Shown: positions 32,837 to 41,289, counted from the stretch's first letter. The stretch is 64,000 nt of DNA from Streptomyces sp. JH34 (GCF_029428875.1 NZ_JAJSOO010000001.1:248001-312000), one strand, 5' to 3'. Program-made: numbers and translations. The notes: generated from the letters alone by a model not told the origin.

Positions 32837-33154
32837 GACGGCACCTGCCCCCTGCTGCGCGCCCTGTGCGACATCCTGAGGGCTGATCCGGGCGACAGCC
32901 GTACGCTCGCCGAACTCGGCCGTGAGGTCGGGGCGAGCGCCCGTACCCTGTCCCGGCTGTTCCGCAGCGACCTGGGCATGACCTTCCCTCAGTGGCGCAC
33001 CCAGCTGCGCCTCCACCACGCCCAGGTACTCCTGGCCGGGCGGACACCGGTGACCACGGTCGCGCACCGGTGCGGCTGGTCCTCCGCCAGCGCCTTCATC
33101 GAGGCGTTCCGCCGCGCCTTCGGCCACACCCCGGGCTCCCGTCCGGCGGGCTGA
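32837..33154 (+). pseudogene. 5'-truncated AraC-family regulator (DNA-binding domain only)
   Basis: The frame ending at TGA 33152-33154 encodes a full AraC double helix-turn-helix: TLAELGREVGASARTLSRLF, then LRLHHAQVLLAGRTPVTTVA and CGWSSASAFIEAFRRAFGHTP. The N-terminal ligand domain is missing and there is no ATG or GTG before the HTH; a stop lies upstream in the same frame within the end of the ATPase gene. It looks like a remnant cut off where the arsR/ATPase pair now lies. Translation from an unusual CTG cannot be fully excluded. Confidence 0.72.
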
Positions 33155-33205
33155 CGGCGCGTGAACCCCGGCCCGGGAGCGGTTGGCCCAGGGCGGGCGC
33201 GGTGC

Positions 33206-34096
33206 TCAGCAGGTCCGGAAGACGTGCCCCTTCTCGCCGGCGGGGAGCACGTCGAGGTCCCGCAGGACGAGGGAGATCCTGCCGCCCCAGCTGGAGCAGC
33301 TCTCGTCGAAGCCCACATCGCCCTCGCCCTCGTACTCGATGGCGAAGACACGGTCGTCGTACGCGTCGGCGTAGGCGTCGCATTCGTCGAACTGGGCGCA
33401 CTCCTCGGTGACCGCGAAGTCGAAGCCGATCTCCTGGTGCCGGTCGAGCAGGTCGGTGGTGTTCTTCTGCCCGATCGCCAGACCGTCGCCATGCGCCCGC
33501 GTGGCCAGTTCCTTCGCGAAGGCGGCATTGTGATCCCGCGTCAGCTTGCCCTTCGACCGCTCGAAGGAGTCGAGGTTGTCCGGCTCGACCGCTTGGAAGC
33601 CGTTCTCGGCACAGCCGTCGATCCACTTCCCGACGATCTCCACGAGCTTGGTGCGCTTGGCGGGCGTGGAGGTGTCCAGGAGTACCTCGTCCCAACCCTC
33701 GTCGATGATCTCCTTCCCGTTCCCGTCCCTCAGCAGGAGGTCCGGGTGGGTGTCCTGCCACCATTCCAGGGCGTCGGGCTGGGTCTGGAAGGCGTTCACG
33801 TAGCAGACGTTGTACAGGCCGGGGGCCGGATCGTCCTCGCGGTCGCGGGACACCGCGCGCACCCCGTCGGGCGGCGTGTAGCCACCGCCGATCTGGTAGT
33901 CGAACGTCATCCCGGCCGTCGGCAGGCGCACGTCGCCGGTCTCCGTCCGCCGCGTGGGCTCGTCGGCGGCGGACTCCCCGTCGGCGCCCGCACAGCCGGC
34001 GAGCACGCCCGCCCCGAGGACGGAGGCTAGGGCCGTCGCCATGCCGGCGACCGCGCGCCGACGACGAAAGAACAGGGACAGGGCACGGCCGGCCAC
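33206..34096 (-). CDS. Lipoprotein, endo-alpha-1,4-polygalactosaminidase (GH114)-like
   Basis: A 296-aa protein with a basic N-region (FFRRRRAVAG), a hydrophobic core and a lipobox LAGC near residue 34. The mature part resembles GH114/TM1410-type barrels: FDYQIGGGY, YNVCYVNAFQTQ, IDGCAENGFQAVEPDNLDSFERS, LAIGQKNTTDL and FAVTEECAQFDEC, with acidic residues at the strand ends. It would cleave galactosaminogalactan-like polymers at the cell surface. The GTG 34096 is supported by GGAG 7 bp upstream. Confidence 0.84.
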   Translation of the reverse strand: MAGRALSLFFRRRRAVAGMATALASVLGAGVLAGCAGADGESAADEPTRRTETGDVRLPTAGMTFDYQIGGGYTPPDGVRAVSRDREDDPAPGLYNVCYVNAFQTQPDALEWWQDTHPDLLLRDGNGKEIIDEGWDEVLLDTSTPAKRTKLVEIVGKWIDGCAENGFQAVEPDNLDSFERSKGKLTRDHNAAFAKELATRAHGDGLAIGQKNTTDLLDRHQEIGFDFAVTEECAQFDECDAYADAYDDRVFAIEYEGEGDVGFDESCSSWGGRISLVLRDLDVLPAGEKGHVFRTC

Positions 34097-34304
34097 GCGT
34101 ATCTCCAGGTGTCAGGGATCCGGAACGATGATCCGCCCCCATCCTCCGACACCGCCGCGGAGCCCCGTCATCCGGGGCCGCGGATCACCGCACCTCGGCG
34201 GCCGTCGACGTCGGTCCGCCACCGACCCGGTCGGGGAGGCGCCGCGTCGGGCCCTCCGGACCGAACACGTCACCGCGCCGGGCCGACCACTGCCCGCTCA
34301 GGGC

Positions 34305-35243
34305 TCACGGTGTCCGAATGCCCTCCGCCGCACGGTCCTTCTCGGCCTCGGCCACCCGGGCGAGCAGTTCCTCACGTCCGATGGCGTCGGTGCGCGTCGA
34401 GGGCACGGTGCACGCGTGGGCACCGGCGACCGTCCCGTAGAGAGCGCAGCGCCGGGGGTGTTCGCCGCTCAGCACGCCGAGGAGGAACCCGGAGGCGAAG
34501 GCGTCGCCGGCGCCGTTGGAATCCACCACCGGGGCGGGCGGGGTGACGGCCGGCGTGTGCGTCAGCCCGTCGTCGTACAGCAGGTACGAACCGTCGGCAC
34601 CCGCGGTCGCGACGACGATCCGGGCCCGTCCTCGTCCGGTGATGTCACGCATGGTGCGCTCGGGGTCGGTCAGTGCGGTGGTGGACAGGAACACGATGTC
34701 CGCCTGGAGCGCGAACGTCTCGTGGTAGGCGTCGACGCCGTCCCAGTCGTGCAGATCGGTGGAGATGGTCACCCCGGCCTCGCGGAGCACCGGAACGGTG
34801 AAGCCGCACGGCTGCGTGATGACGACGTGGGCATGACGGGTGCCGGCGAGGAGCCGGCGGACCGTCGACTCCTGGAACCGGTCCGAGTCGTGCGCGCGGG
34901 AGGCGTCGTACAGGGACAGCCGTCGCCCGTCGGGAGCGACGAGGTTGACGGCACGCTTCGTGCCGGCCGCCTGGGGAACCTCGGTGAAGGGGATGCCCCG
35001 GTCGCGGTGCAGGGCGCGGACCAGGTCACCCTCGTGGTCGTCGCCGATCATGTCGAGGTGGTGGGTGCGCAGGCCGAGGGCGTGCAGTCCGAGGGCGACG
35101 AAGTCCCCGCTCTGCCCGGCGCGGGTCTCGATGCCGGGCCGGATCATGTAGCTGTCGGCGAACGGGAGCGGGAGTTCGGGGACGTGGACGACGGTGTCGA
35201 CGCCGGCACCGCCCAGGACGAGGACGTCGGTCTGCTGGTGCAT
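34305..35243 (-). CDS. PfkB-family carbohydrate/nucleoside kinase
   Basis: A 312-aa ribokinase-fold kinase. The N-terminal GGAGVDTVVHVPELPLPFADSY and GQSGDFVALGLHALGL fit substrate-binding PfkB motifs. The C-terminal signature VVDSNGAGDAFASGFLLG contains the catalytic Asp and the anion hole. It phosphorylates a sugar or nucleoside; the exact substrate cannot be read. It is followed on the same strand by nothing close, and is preceded by the secreted protein at 35373. Confidence 0.9.
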   Translation of the reverse strand: MHQQTDVLVLGGAGVDTVVHVPELPLPFADSYMIRPGIETRAGQSGDFVALGLHALGLRTHHLDMIGDDHEGDLVRALHRDRGIPFTEVPQAAGTKRAVNLVAPDGRRLSLYDASRAHDSDRFQESTVRRLLAGTRHAHVVITQPCGFTVPVLREAGVTISTDLHDWDGVDAYHETFALQADIVFLSTTALTDPERTMRDITGRGRARIVVATAGADGSYLLYDDGLTHTPAVTPPAPVVDSNGAGDAFASGFLLGVLSGEHPRRCALYGTVAGAHACTVPSTRTDAIGREELLARVAEAEKDRAAEGIRTP

Positions 35244-35372
35244 GAAGGTGTTGGTGCCTCTCGGTTCGGATCGTCGTGTCGGAGGTCTGCGCCCGGTGGC
35301 CCGGTCCGCCCACGGCGCGCGGGACGTGTGCCGTCCCGCGCGTCGTGGGTCCGTGGTGCGGTCCGCGGCCGG

Positions 35373-35693
35373 TCAGGCCTCCCGTGCTCCGATGTGCAGC
35401 GCCAGCGCCCCGCGGGCCGGCACCGCCGCCTGGACGGTGCCGTCGTCGCGGACCGTGACGGTGTTGCCGTCGCAGGCGTCGGGTGAGGCCGCGGCGACGT
35501 TGCAGTAGGTACCGCCGGGCAGGGAGGTCGTGAAGGTCCTGAGGTGGCCTCCGTGACGGAACTCGTCCACGTCGCCGATTCCTGTGCACTCGGGCGGTGT
35601 CGCCTGCGACTGCCAGGGGGCGAGGGTCGTGAGACCGGCGACGGTGACGACTCCGGCCAGCGTTCCGCCGATGAGGCGGAAGCGGTGGTGCAT
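35373..35693 (-). CDS. Secreted protein; possible alpha-amylase remnant keeping only the C-terminal domain
   Basis: A 106-aa protein: signal peptide (residues 1-~31, GTLAGVVTVAGLTTLAP then QSQA) and a ~75-residue mature part. HLRTFTTSLPGGTYCNVA and VTVRDDGTVQAAVPARGALALHIGA resemble the C-terminal beta domain (Aamy_C) of streptomycete alpha-amylases. The short GDVDEFR before it recalls an internal amylase segment. No catalytic barrel is present. The ribosome site GAAGGAGC before ATG 35693 is good, so the mini-protein may be expressed. Homology is from memory and not proven. Confidence 0.68.
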   Translation of the reverse strand: MHHRFRLIGGTLAGVVTVAGLTTLAPWQSQATPPECTGIGDVDEFRHGGHLRTFTTSLPGGTYCNVAAASPDACDGNTVTVRDDGTVQAAVPARGALALHIGAREA

Positions 35694-35906
35694 GTGCGGC
35701 TCCTTCGACGACAGGGCACGGCTGTGCCCTCGAAGACAGCCACGCGCCAGGCTGCCGTGGGGGGAACGTCTGGGAGCCTGCCGCTCCGTCCGGGCGGCCG
35801 TCAAGGACTTCTGCAAGCTCTTTCAGATTCTTGCGCAAGGTGACGCGACGTCACCGATGTTTCGCCCGCGGCCCGTCGGCGGGGCGACCGCGCCGGACGG
35901 CGCGGA

Positions 35907-36665
35907 TCAGAAGGACGCCGGCAGCAGTCCCGCGGCGGTCCGCAGTGCGACGGCGTGCCGTTCGAGTTCGGGCTCCCCACCCCGGTCGGCCGGCATGGAC
36001 GCCATCAGGGCGAGCCGGTCACGCCAGCTGTTACCGGCCAGCGGCACCGCGACGGTGTTCATTCCCCACACGGACTCACCGGCACTGTCGGCGCGGCCGA
36101 GGGTGCGGATGCCGGCGAGTTCGGAGAGCAGGGCCGAACGGGACACCGGCGTACGGCTGGTGACACCGGGCAGCCGCTCGTCCGGGTAGAGGGCGCAGAC
36201 CTGTTCGGTGGTCAGCTGCGCGAGCAGCACCTTGCCCGCCGAGGTGGCGTGCGCGGGGTGCGCGCGGCCGGTCTCCAGGACGGCGCGCACGGGGTGCGGG
36301 GACTCCCGGCCGTCCGTGATGATCACCTGGTCGCCGATCAGAGCGGCGGTGCCGACGGTCTCCCCGGTAGCGGTGGCCGCCGCGTCCAGCACCACCTGGA
36401 GGCGGGCCCTGGTCCCGGGACCGTAACCGGCCGGACGGCCCAGCGTGACGAGTTCGGGTCCCGCGGAGTAGCCACGGCCCGAGGTGTCCCTGGTGGCGAA
36501 GCCGCGTGACTCCAGGGTGCTGAGCACGCGGTGCGCGGTGGAGCGGGCCACGTCCAGTTCCCTGGCGGCCTCGGTGACGGACAGCGTGTCGTGGGTGAGG
36601 AAGAGGCGCATCAGGCGCAGCCCGGTGTCCAATGACTCGATGATGTAGCTCCTGGGGTCGGCCAC
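35907..36665 (-). CDS. IclR-family transcriptional regulator
   Basis: A 252-aa regulator: N-terminal winged helix (GLRLMRLFLTHDTLSVTEAARELDVARSTAHRVLSTLESRGF) and C-terminal effector domain (GDQVIITDGRESPHPVRAVLETGRAHPAHATSAGKVLLAQL, ending with MNTVAVPLAG and ASMPADR). Start GTG 36665 with GAGAGGA just upstream. IclR proteins regulate catabolic genes in response to a metabolite; the target is not evident, although the PfkB kinase gene and the secreted protein lie downstream on the same strand. Confidence 0.9.
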   Translation of the reverse strand: MADPRSYIIESLDTGLRLMRLFLTHDTLSVTEAARELDVARSTAHRVLSTLESRGFATRDTSGRGYSAGPELVTLGRPAGYGPGTRARLQVVLDAAATATGETVGTAALIGDQVIITDGRESPHPVRAVLETGRAHPAHATSAGKVLLAQLTTEQVCALYPDERLPGVTSRTPVSRSALLSELAGIRTLGRADSAGESVWGMNTVAVPLAGNSWRDRLALMASMPADRGGEPELERHAVALRTAAGLLPASF

Positions 36666-36810
36666 GGGGTCCTCTCGGTCGTTTCGCTGGGGCCGTGTTC
36701 CTTGTGCGGTGCCCCGCGCCCATGATTCCGGGCCGGGGGGCGGCGGAGCAACGAGTCGCACTCCGCCGTCCCCGCGTCCCGGACGAGGCCGTGCGCAGGT
36801 GGCCCAGGCG

Positions 36811-37383
36811 TCACGCCGAGGCGTCACCCGGCACCAGCAGCGGCGGTGAGGGGAGCCGGAAGTGCCTGGCGATGATCCGCAGGGTGTGTGCCCCGTCGGC
36901 GTTGAACCCGGGATCGGCGTCGTAGGCCGGGGTGTCCCGGCCCACGATCCCGGCCTCGAGCAGCTCGCGCACCAGCAGGTCGCCACTGCGCCGTGATTCC
37001 CGGCGAGCGCCGATGTTGAAGTAGTTCTGCTCGAATCCTCCGCGGCTGTGGACGAACTGGAACGGATGGGCGGCGCAGTGCGGGACCATGTAGTTCTGTC
37101 CGTGCTCGCAGGCGCAGGCAGGTGTGGACGCCAGGAAGACGGTTTCCACCCGGCCGGGGCCCGCCCCGCGGTCGGCGTAGCGGAAACCGGTGATCCAGCA
37201 GGCCAGTTCCTGGACGTCGACCGCGTCGGAGGCCGGTCCGGCGTCGTGGGTCGCCCAGGCCCAGCCGGACGCCTCACCGACGGTGGTGGCGGGGCGCCCC
37301 GCTTCGGCGAAGACGGCGGACAGGGTGGGCAGGTCCATTCCCCTGCAGAAGGTGACGTAGGTGTCGGGCGCGAGCAGGTTCAC
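36811..37383 (-). CDS. DUF6461-like protein, second of a tandem pair
   Basis: A 190-aa cytoplasmic protein. Conserved-looking elements are YVTFCRGMDL near the start, GEASGWAWATHDAG, ETVFLASTPACACEHGQNYMVPHC and a FRLPSPPLL ending. Its GTG overlaps the stop of the upstream paralogue (GTGA). The family (DUF6461-type, common in streptomycetes) has no known activity; it has the look of polymorphic immunity-like proteins, but that is only an impression. Confidence 0.76.
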   Translation of the reverse strand: MNLLAPDTYVTFCRGMDLPTLSAVFAEAGRPATTVGEASGWAWATHDAGPASDAVDVQELACWITGFRYADRGAGPGRVETVFLASTPACACEHGQNYMVPHCAAHPFQFVHSRGGFEQNYFNIGARRESRRSGDLLVRELLEAGIVGRDTPAYDADPGFNADGAHTLRIIARHFRLPSPPLLVPGDASA

Positions 37384-37925
37384 CTCGCCACCACCTCCGC
37401 GGAGAGCGGGGGCGAGGGCAGCACGAAGAAGTCCGCGATGGCCTTCACCAGCCGGTTCTCGTCCTCGTCGTGGTGGTCGAAGCAGTCGTGCCCCTCATCC
37501 TCCGGCGCCTCGCACTCCGCACCGGGGCCGATCAGGTTCGCCGCGAGGAGCTCGGCCGACAGGAAGTCCGGGTTGTCGCCCACTCGTTGCCCCACGTCCT
37601 CGAAGCTGAAGTGAAGGATAGGGCGTCCGTCCCGGTAGTACGAGAAGTCCGGGCCGTGCGCCTTCGCGCTGCACGGCTCGGTCACGAGGACGACGATCTC
37701 TCCGCCGTCCGTGCGGAGCGTGGGGTAGTTCACGAGGTCGTAGTCGTCGGCCTCGGGGTTCAGCATGTCGTGGACGGCCCACGCCCACTCGCCGCCCTCG
37801 CCGCATGCCAGAGGTTCCCGCGACAGGGCGCGCAGTCCAGCGGCGAGCGCGTCGCCGGACATGCCGCGGGCGAAGACGAGGTTCACCTCGTGGCCGGGGA
37901 AGGAGTGATGTATCCAGTCGGTCAT
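37380..37925 (-). CDS. DUF6461-like protein, first of a tandem pair
   Basis: A 181-aa protein sharing layout with the next gene: VNLVFARGMSG, GGEWAWAVHDML, IVVLVTEPCSAKAHGPDFSYY and FFVLPSPPLS at the end. The middle C-terminal part is acidic (APEDEGHDCFDHHDEDEN). The two genes overlap and are paralogues diverged to modest identity, so an old tandem duplication. Function unknown. Confidence 0.77.
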   Translation of the reverse strand: MTDWIHHSFPGHEVNLVFARGMSGDALAAGLRALSREPLACGEGGEWAWAVHDMLNPEADDYDLVNYPTLRTDGGEIVVLVTEPCSAKAHGPDFSYYRDGRPILHFSFEDVGQRVGDNPDFLSAELLAANLIGPGAECEAPEDEGHDCFDHHDEDENRLVKAIADFFVLPSPPLSAEVVAR

Positions 37926-38032
37926 GCGCAGACCCTATGCGCGGGCACCGACAAAGGGCCGGTGTCGCCGACAGGACGTCAACGGGCTTCGGTGGCAGGG
38001 GAATGCGCGTGCTGTGGAAGAGGGTACGGCGA

Positions 38033-38051
38033 TCAAGTTAGGGTCACCTGA
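38033..38051 (+). promoter_or_regulatory. Iron box (DmdR/IdeR type) upstream of cchJ
   Basis: TCAAGTTAGGGTCACCTGA matches 14 of 19 positions of the consensus TTAGGTTAGGCTAACCTAA as I know it. It lies 47 bp before the cchJ start. Iron-loaded DmdR1/IdeR would repress from here. Confidence 0.65.
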
Positions 38052-38098
38052 CCGATGCGCCCTCCGCGCGTCGCCCCCGTTCTCACAAGGAGACGTTC

Positions 38099-39205
38099 AT
38101 GCGCCGCGTGACGGAACAGGCCCGCAGGGACGACGCGTTCGCCGGGTTCGGGCTGCCGGGCGTGCCCGGCAGCCCGGAATTCTGGGCGGCCGCGGGAGCA
38201 CCCGCGTCGCTGCCCGCCGAGGACGGCGGCTGGGTGACCCTGTTCCTGTGGCGGGGCTCTCCGGCGAGCGTGGGCTTCGAGAGCTGGTCGGGGCCCGTGT
38301 CCCTGCGCCGGTGGGAGGACACCGACTGCTGGTACGCCGAGGTGCACATGCCGGCGCGGCTGCGGGTGACCTACCGGTTCCTCGCGGACGACGGGGAGTA
38401 CGCCGACCCGTTCAACCCTGCGGGCGCGGGCGGTGACCGGTCGGTCCTCGCGACCCCGGACGCTCCGCGTCAGCCGCACTGGCCCGTCGTCGGTGCCGAC
38501 GACGTCCTTCCGGTCCCGGACACCCGGATCCGCTGGGCCGGCGGGCGGCTGGGAGGACGGCGTACCGTGCGGGTCCATCCGGTGGGCGGCGGCGGCCCCG
38601 CGGTGCTGTTGCTGGACGGGGACGACTGGCTCTATCTCCATCCGGCCATGACCGCGTTCGAATCGGCCGTGGCGAACGGCGACATGCCGCCCGTCAGCCT
38701 CGTCTTCCTCCCGTCCAGGGACAGGGCGGCGGAGTTCGGGTGCAGTTCCGTGCTGTGGGAGGCGGTCCGGGACGAACTGCTGCCGCTGGTGGCGGAGTCC
38801 GGCGCATCCGCGGACGTGGACCGGCTGGTGGTCGCCGGGCAGAGCCTGGGAGGTCTGAGCGCGATGTACGCGGCCCTGGAGTACCCGGACCTGGTGTCCC
38901 GCGTCGCCTGTCAGTCACCGTCGTTCTGGTGGGCACCCGGCGCCCTGGACCGGGCGGACCTTCTCGACGGTCCGGTCGGCGGCAGCATCGCCGAGCGCCT
39001 GCGCGAGCGCCCCGACCTGTCCGGGCTGCGGGTCGCGTTCGACGTGGGGGAACACGAGACCCGCATGCTTCCCCACTGCGAGCTCGCGGAGCGCCTGACC
39101 GAGCAGGCCGGTGCGACCGTGCGTGTCTCACGGTCGCCGTCGGCTCATGACCGGGCGGGCTGGCGGCACGCCCTGGTCAGGGATGTCGCCTGGGCGCTCG
39201 GCTAG
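38099..39205 (+). CDS. cchJ: CchJ: siderophore esterase, Fes/enterochelin-esterase-like
   Basis: A 368-aa protein. The N-terminal ~140 residues are a Fes-type beta domain (LFLWRGSPASVGFESWSGPV, TYRFLADDGEYADPFNP). The rest is an esterase with nucleophile loop VVAGQSLGGLSAMYAALEYPDLV and a C-terminal His region (HDRAGWRHAL). In coelichelin clusters CchJ is thought to hydrolyse the siderophore or help release or recycle it. It stands apart from the main minus-strand operon but has its own iron box. ATG 38099 follows AAGGAGACGTTC. Confidence 0.9.
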   Translation: MRRVTEQARRDDAFAGFGLPGVPGSPEFWAAAGAPASLPAEDGGWVTLFLWRGSPASVGFESWSGPVSLRRWEDTDCWYAEVHMPARLRVTYRFLADDGEYADPFNPAGAGGDRSVLATPDAPRQPHWPVVGADDVLPVPDTRIRWAGGRLGGRRTVRVHPVGGGGPAVLLLDGDDWLYLHPAMTAFESAVANGDMPPVSLVFLPSRDRAAEFGCSSVLWEAVRDELLPLVAESGASADVDRLVVAGQSLGGLSAMYAALEYPDLVSRVACQSPSFWWAPGALDRADLLDGPVGGSIAERLRERPDLSGLRVAFDVGEHETRMLPHCELAERLTEQAGATVRVSRSPSAHDRAGWRHALVRDVAWALG

Positions 39206-39324
39206 AGGTCGGCGGCACGTCCCGTCGTCGCGCGAACGGCGGCCGCCGAGCCTCCCCGCACTCCGTGTCGGTGGAGAGGAGAGGGTCGCCACCGGAGCCC
39301 GGCGCGCCGGCACCGCCCCTGGCG

Positions 39325-39609
39325 TCAGGCCCCTTCGGTGCCTCCGTCCTGGCGCAGCTTCTCGAAGATGAACTCGTGCTTGAGGAACGAGGTGTCGTAC
39401 TCGTGTCCTGGGTGCGGCGGGATCAGCTGGGAGGCCTGGATCAGGCGCCAGCCGTCCAGCAGGGCGTCGAGTCCGGTCCCGTAGGGGGGCTCGTCGCCGT
39501 CGCCCGTGGTCGGGCGGGTGCGGCCGGTGCCGTCGTAGGAGGACCAGCCGATGACATCGGCGTCGAGTGCCGAGTTGGCCAGGAAGAGGATCAGGACCTG
39601 TTGCCTCAT
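39325..39609 (-). CDS. 94-aa protein of unknown function, coupled to the PhyH dioxygenase
   Basis: A small soluble protein (MRQQVLILFLANSALDADVI at the N-terminus, then an acidic Gly/Pro-rich stretch, then YDTSFLKHEFIFEKL). Its ATG overlaps the stop of the dioxygenase gene. It is not an MbtH-like protein: the NxExQxSLWP-type motif is absent. No domain recognised. Confidence 0.65.
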   Translation of the reverse strand: MRQQVLILFLANSALDADVIGWSSYDGTGRTRPTTGDGDEPPYGTGLDALLDGWRLIQASQLIPPHPGHEYDTSFLKHEFIFEKLRQDGGTEGA

Positions 39610-40424
39610 GCGGGGCTCCCCAGGGCCGGCCGGTTGTTCACACGGGTGACCCAGTGGTCGATGTCGAAGGTGCCGTCGCCGGTGAGCGCCCGCCAGAGCA
39701 GCACCCGGTTGTGGATCTCCAGGCGGCCCGCCGCCGGCTCGTACCAGTCGAAGCCCGCCCTGAGTTCGTCTCCCACCCGCGGGTCGTCCAGGTCGTCGGT
39801 GTCCCACAGCCGGACCTGCGGGACCGTCGGGTTGAACCGGATCTTGAACATGTACCGGGGGGTGTCGCTGTCGTTCCTGCGCCCTCCGTGCCAGATGCCG
39901 TGATGGAGGAGGACGACCGTCCCCGCCGGACACACGAGTCGCGTCTGGCCTCGGAGGTTCTGGTAGCGGCCGGTGTCCGTCTCGTTGGTGCGGCGCAGAT
40001 GACTGCCGGGCACGCTCAGGGTGCCGCCCATGTCGGCCGTGACCTCGTGCGGGTAGTACATGAGCTGGATGTCGAACGCGTCCGGCCGCACGTCGATGAT
40101 GGCGTCGCCGTGCAGCGGCTGGGCGAAGCCCTGGTGGGGTTCCCGTACGTGCACGGCGTGGTGGTCGACGGTCGGTCCGGGGCCGACGAGGCTCCGGATC
40201 GCCCCCGCCACGGCCGGCAGTGACGTCAGGCGCTGGGCGAAGGATCCCGGGGCGAAGGCCTCGGCGAGCGGCGTCCCGTAGGCCACCGGAGGTATCCCCG
40301 CGTCCAGGACCTCGACCGCCTGCTCGTTCATTTCGGCCGGTACCACCGCGTCCAGGCGCAGGGACCCGCTCGCGACGAAGCGGGCGACCTGGACCGAGGT
40401 CAGCAAGTGTTCTCTGGTCGTCAT
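39606..40424 (-). CDS. Phytanoyl-CoA dioxygenase (PhyH) family Fe(II)/2-oxoglutarate oxygenase
   Basis: A 272-aa PhyH-family oxygenase. The iron triad is visible as QPLHGDAIID (His-x-Asp) near residue 125 and VLLHHGIWHGG for the distal His, with RYMFKIRF supplying the 2-oxoglutarate Arg. It hydroxylates a small substrate using 2-oxoglutarate. It is divergent from an AraC regulator and lies inside the coelichelin locus, where I do not expect it from the reference cluster. Whether it modifies the siderophore is open. Start ATG 40424 lacks a good ribosome site. Confidence 0.86.
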   Translation of the reverse strand: MTTREHLLTSVQVARFVASGSLRLDAVVPAEMNEQAVEVLDAGIPPVAYGTPLAEAFAPGSFAQRLTSLPAVAGAIRSLVGPGPTVDHHAVHVREPHQGFAQPLHGDAIIDVRPDAFDIQLMYYPHEVTADMGGTLSVPGSHLRRTNETDTGRYQNLRGQTRLVCPAGTVVLLHHGIWHGGRRNDSDTPRYMFKIRFNPTVPQVRLWDTDDLDDPRVGDELRAGFDWYEPAAGRLEIHNRVLLWRALTGDGTFDIDHWVTRVNNRPALGSPA

Positions 40425-40494
40425 GGGGCAACCGTATGAGTCCCCGCCGCTCAGGACATGGGTTCTTTTCGTTGACCGCTGGTAGATTTTCGCC

Positions 40495-41289
40495 ATGGAT
40501 CAGGTCTCGCTCCCGCTGGCCGAGCCACCGGTCGTGGTGAACGTCGGAGTCGGCGTGCACGGTGTCAGCGGTCCGCGGGACGTCTTCCGGTTGCCCGGTC
40601 TGTGGCAGATGCACCTCTACGGCTACAGCGGGCGTCTCACCGTGGGCGGCAGCAGGCATGCCATTGGTCCGGGGCGGGTCAGTCTCGTCCCGCCCGGCGC
40701 CGAGGCCACCTTCGACTACCGCGGCCGGTCGGAGCACCTGTACGCGCATCTGCGTGTGGCGGACGCCGGGGAGCGCCGGAGCGTGCCTGTCATGCAGGAC
40801 GCCGGTACGGAAGCCCCGCTCATCTCGGGGCTGTTGCAGCGCGCACTGGCCGCCATGCCGGGAGCGCCGGCCCAGGCCACGGCGGAGATGTGGACGGCGC
40901 TGTGGCGGGTCGCGCGGCTCGCGGGGCGGGAGCGTCCGGGTGGTGCGCACGGGGCGGTGGCTTCGGCCATGGCGCACATCGAGGCCAATCTCGCCGCTCC
41001 GCTGACGGTGCCGGACATCGCCCGGCTCAGCGGAATCTCCCACAGCCACCTGACGCGTCTCTTCCGCGCCGAGACCGGGTCGACCGTGGCGGCCTACATC
41101 CGGTCCCGCCGTCTGGAGCACGCCGGGCACCTGCTGCGCGAGTCGACGATGTCGATCCAGGCGATCGCCTGCTCGGTGGGCATCAGTGACCTCCAGGCCT
41201 TCAACAAGGCGTGCCACCGCGAACTCGGCGGGTCACCCCGTGCGGTCCGCGGCCGGTTCCTGCCCGGGGGCACCGCCGGACCGGGCTGA
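40495..41289 (+). CDS. AraC-family regulator with N-terminal cupin domain
   Basis: A 264-aa AraC regulator. Residues ~30-110 are a cupin ligand-binding domain (MHLYGYSGRLTVGGSRHAIGPGRVSLVPPGAEATF). The C-terminal ~100 residues hold both HTHs (VPDIARLSGISHSHLTRLFRAETGSTVAAYIRSRRLEHA and IQAIACSVGISDLQAFNKACHRELGGSPRAVR). It is divergent from the PhyH gene and very likely controls it. It ends 18 bp before a large hairpin that separates it from cchI. Confidence 0.9.
   Translation: MDQVSLPLAEPPVVVNVGVGVHGVSGPRDVFRLPGLWQMHLYGYSGRLTVGGSRHAIGPGRVSLVPPGAEATFDYRGRSEHLYAHLRVADAGERRSVPVMQDAGTEAPLISGLLQRALAAMPGAPAQATAEMWTALWRVARLAGRERPGGAHGAVASAMAHIEANLAAPLTVPDIARLSGISHSHLTRLFRAETGSTVAAYIRSRRLEHAGHLLRESTMSIQAIACSVGISDLQAFNKACHRELGGSPRAVRGRFLPGGTAGPG

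Noticed and set aside
39325..39609. Candidate MbtH-like protein (cchK) next to cchJ
   Set aside because: Size is near but the MbtH signature residues are absent and it is coupled to the PhyH oxygenase instead.
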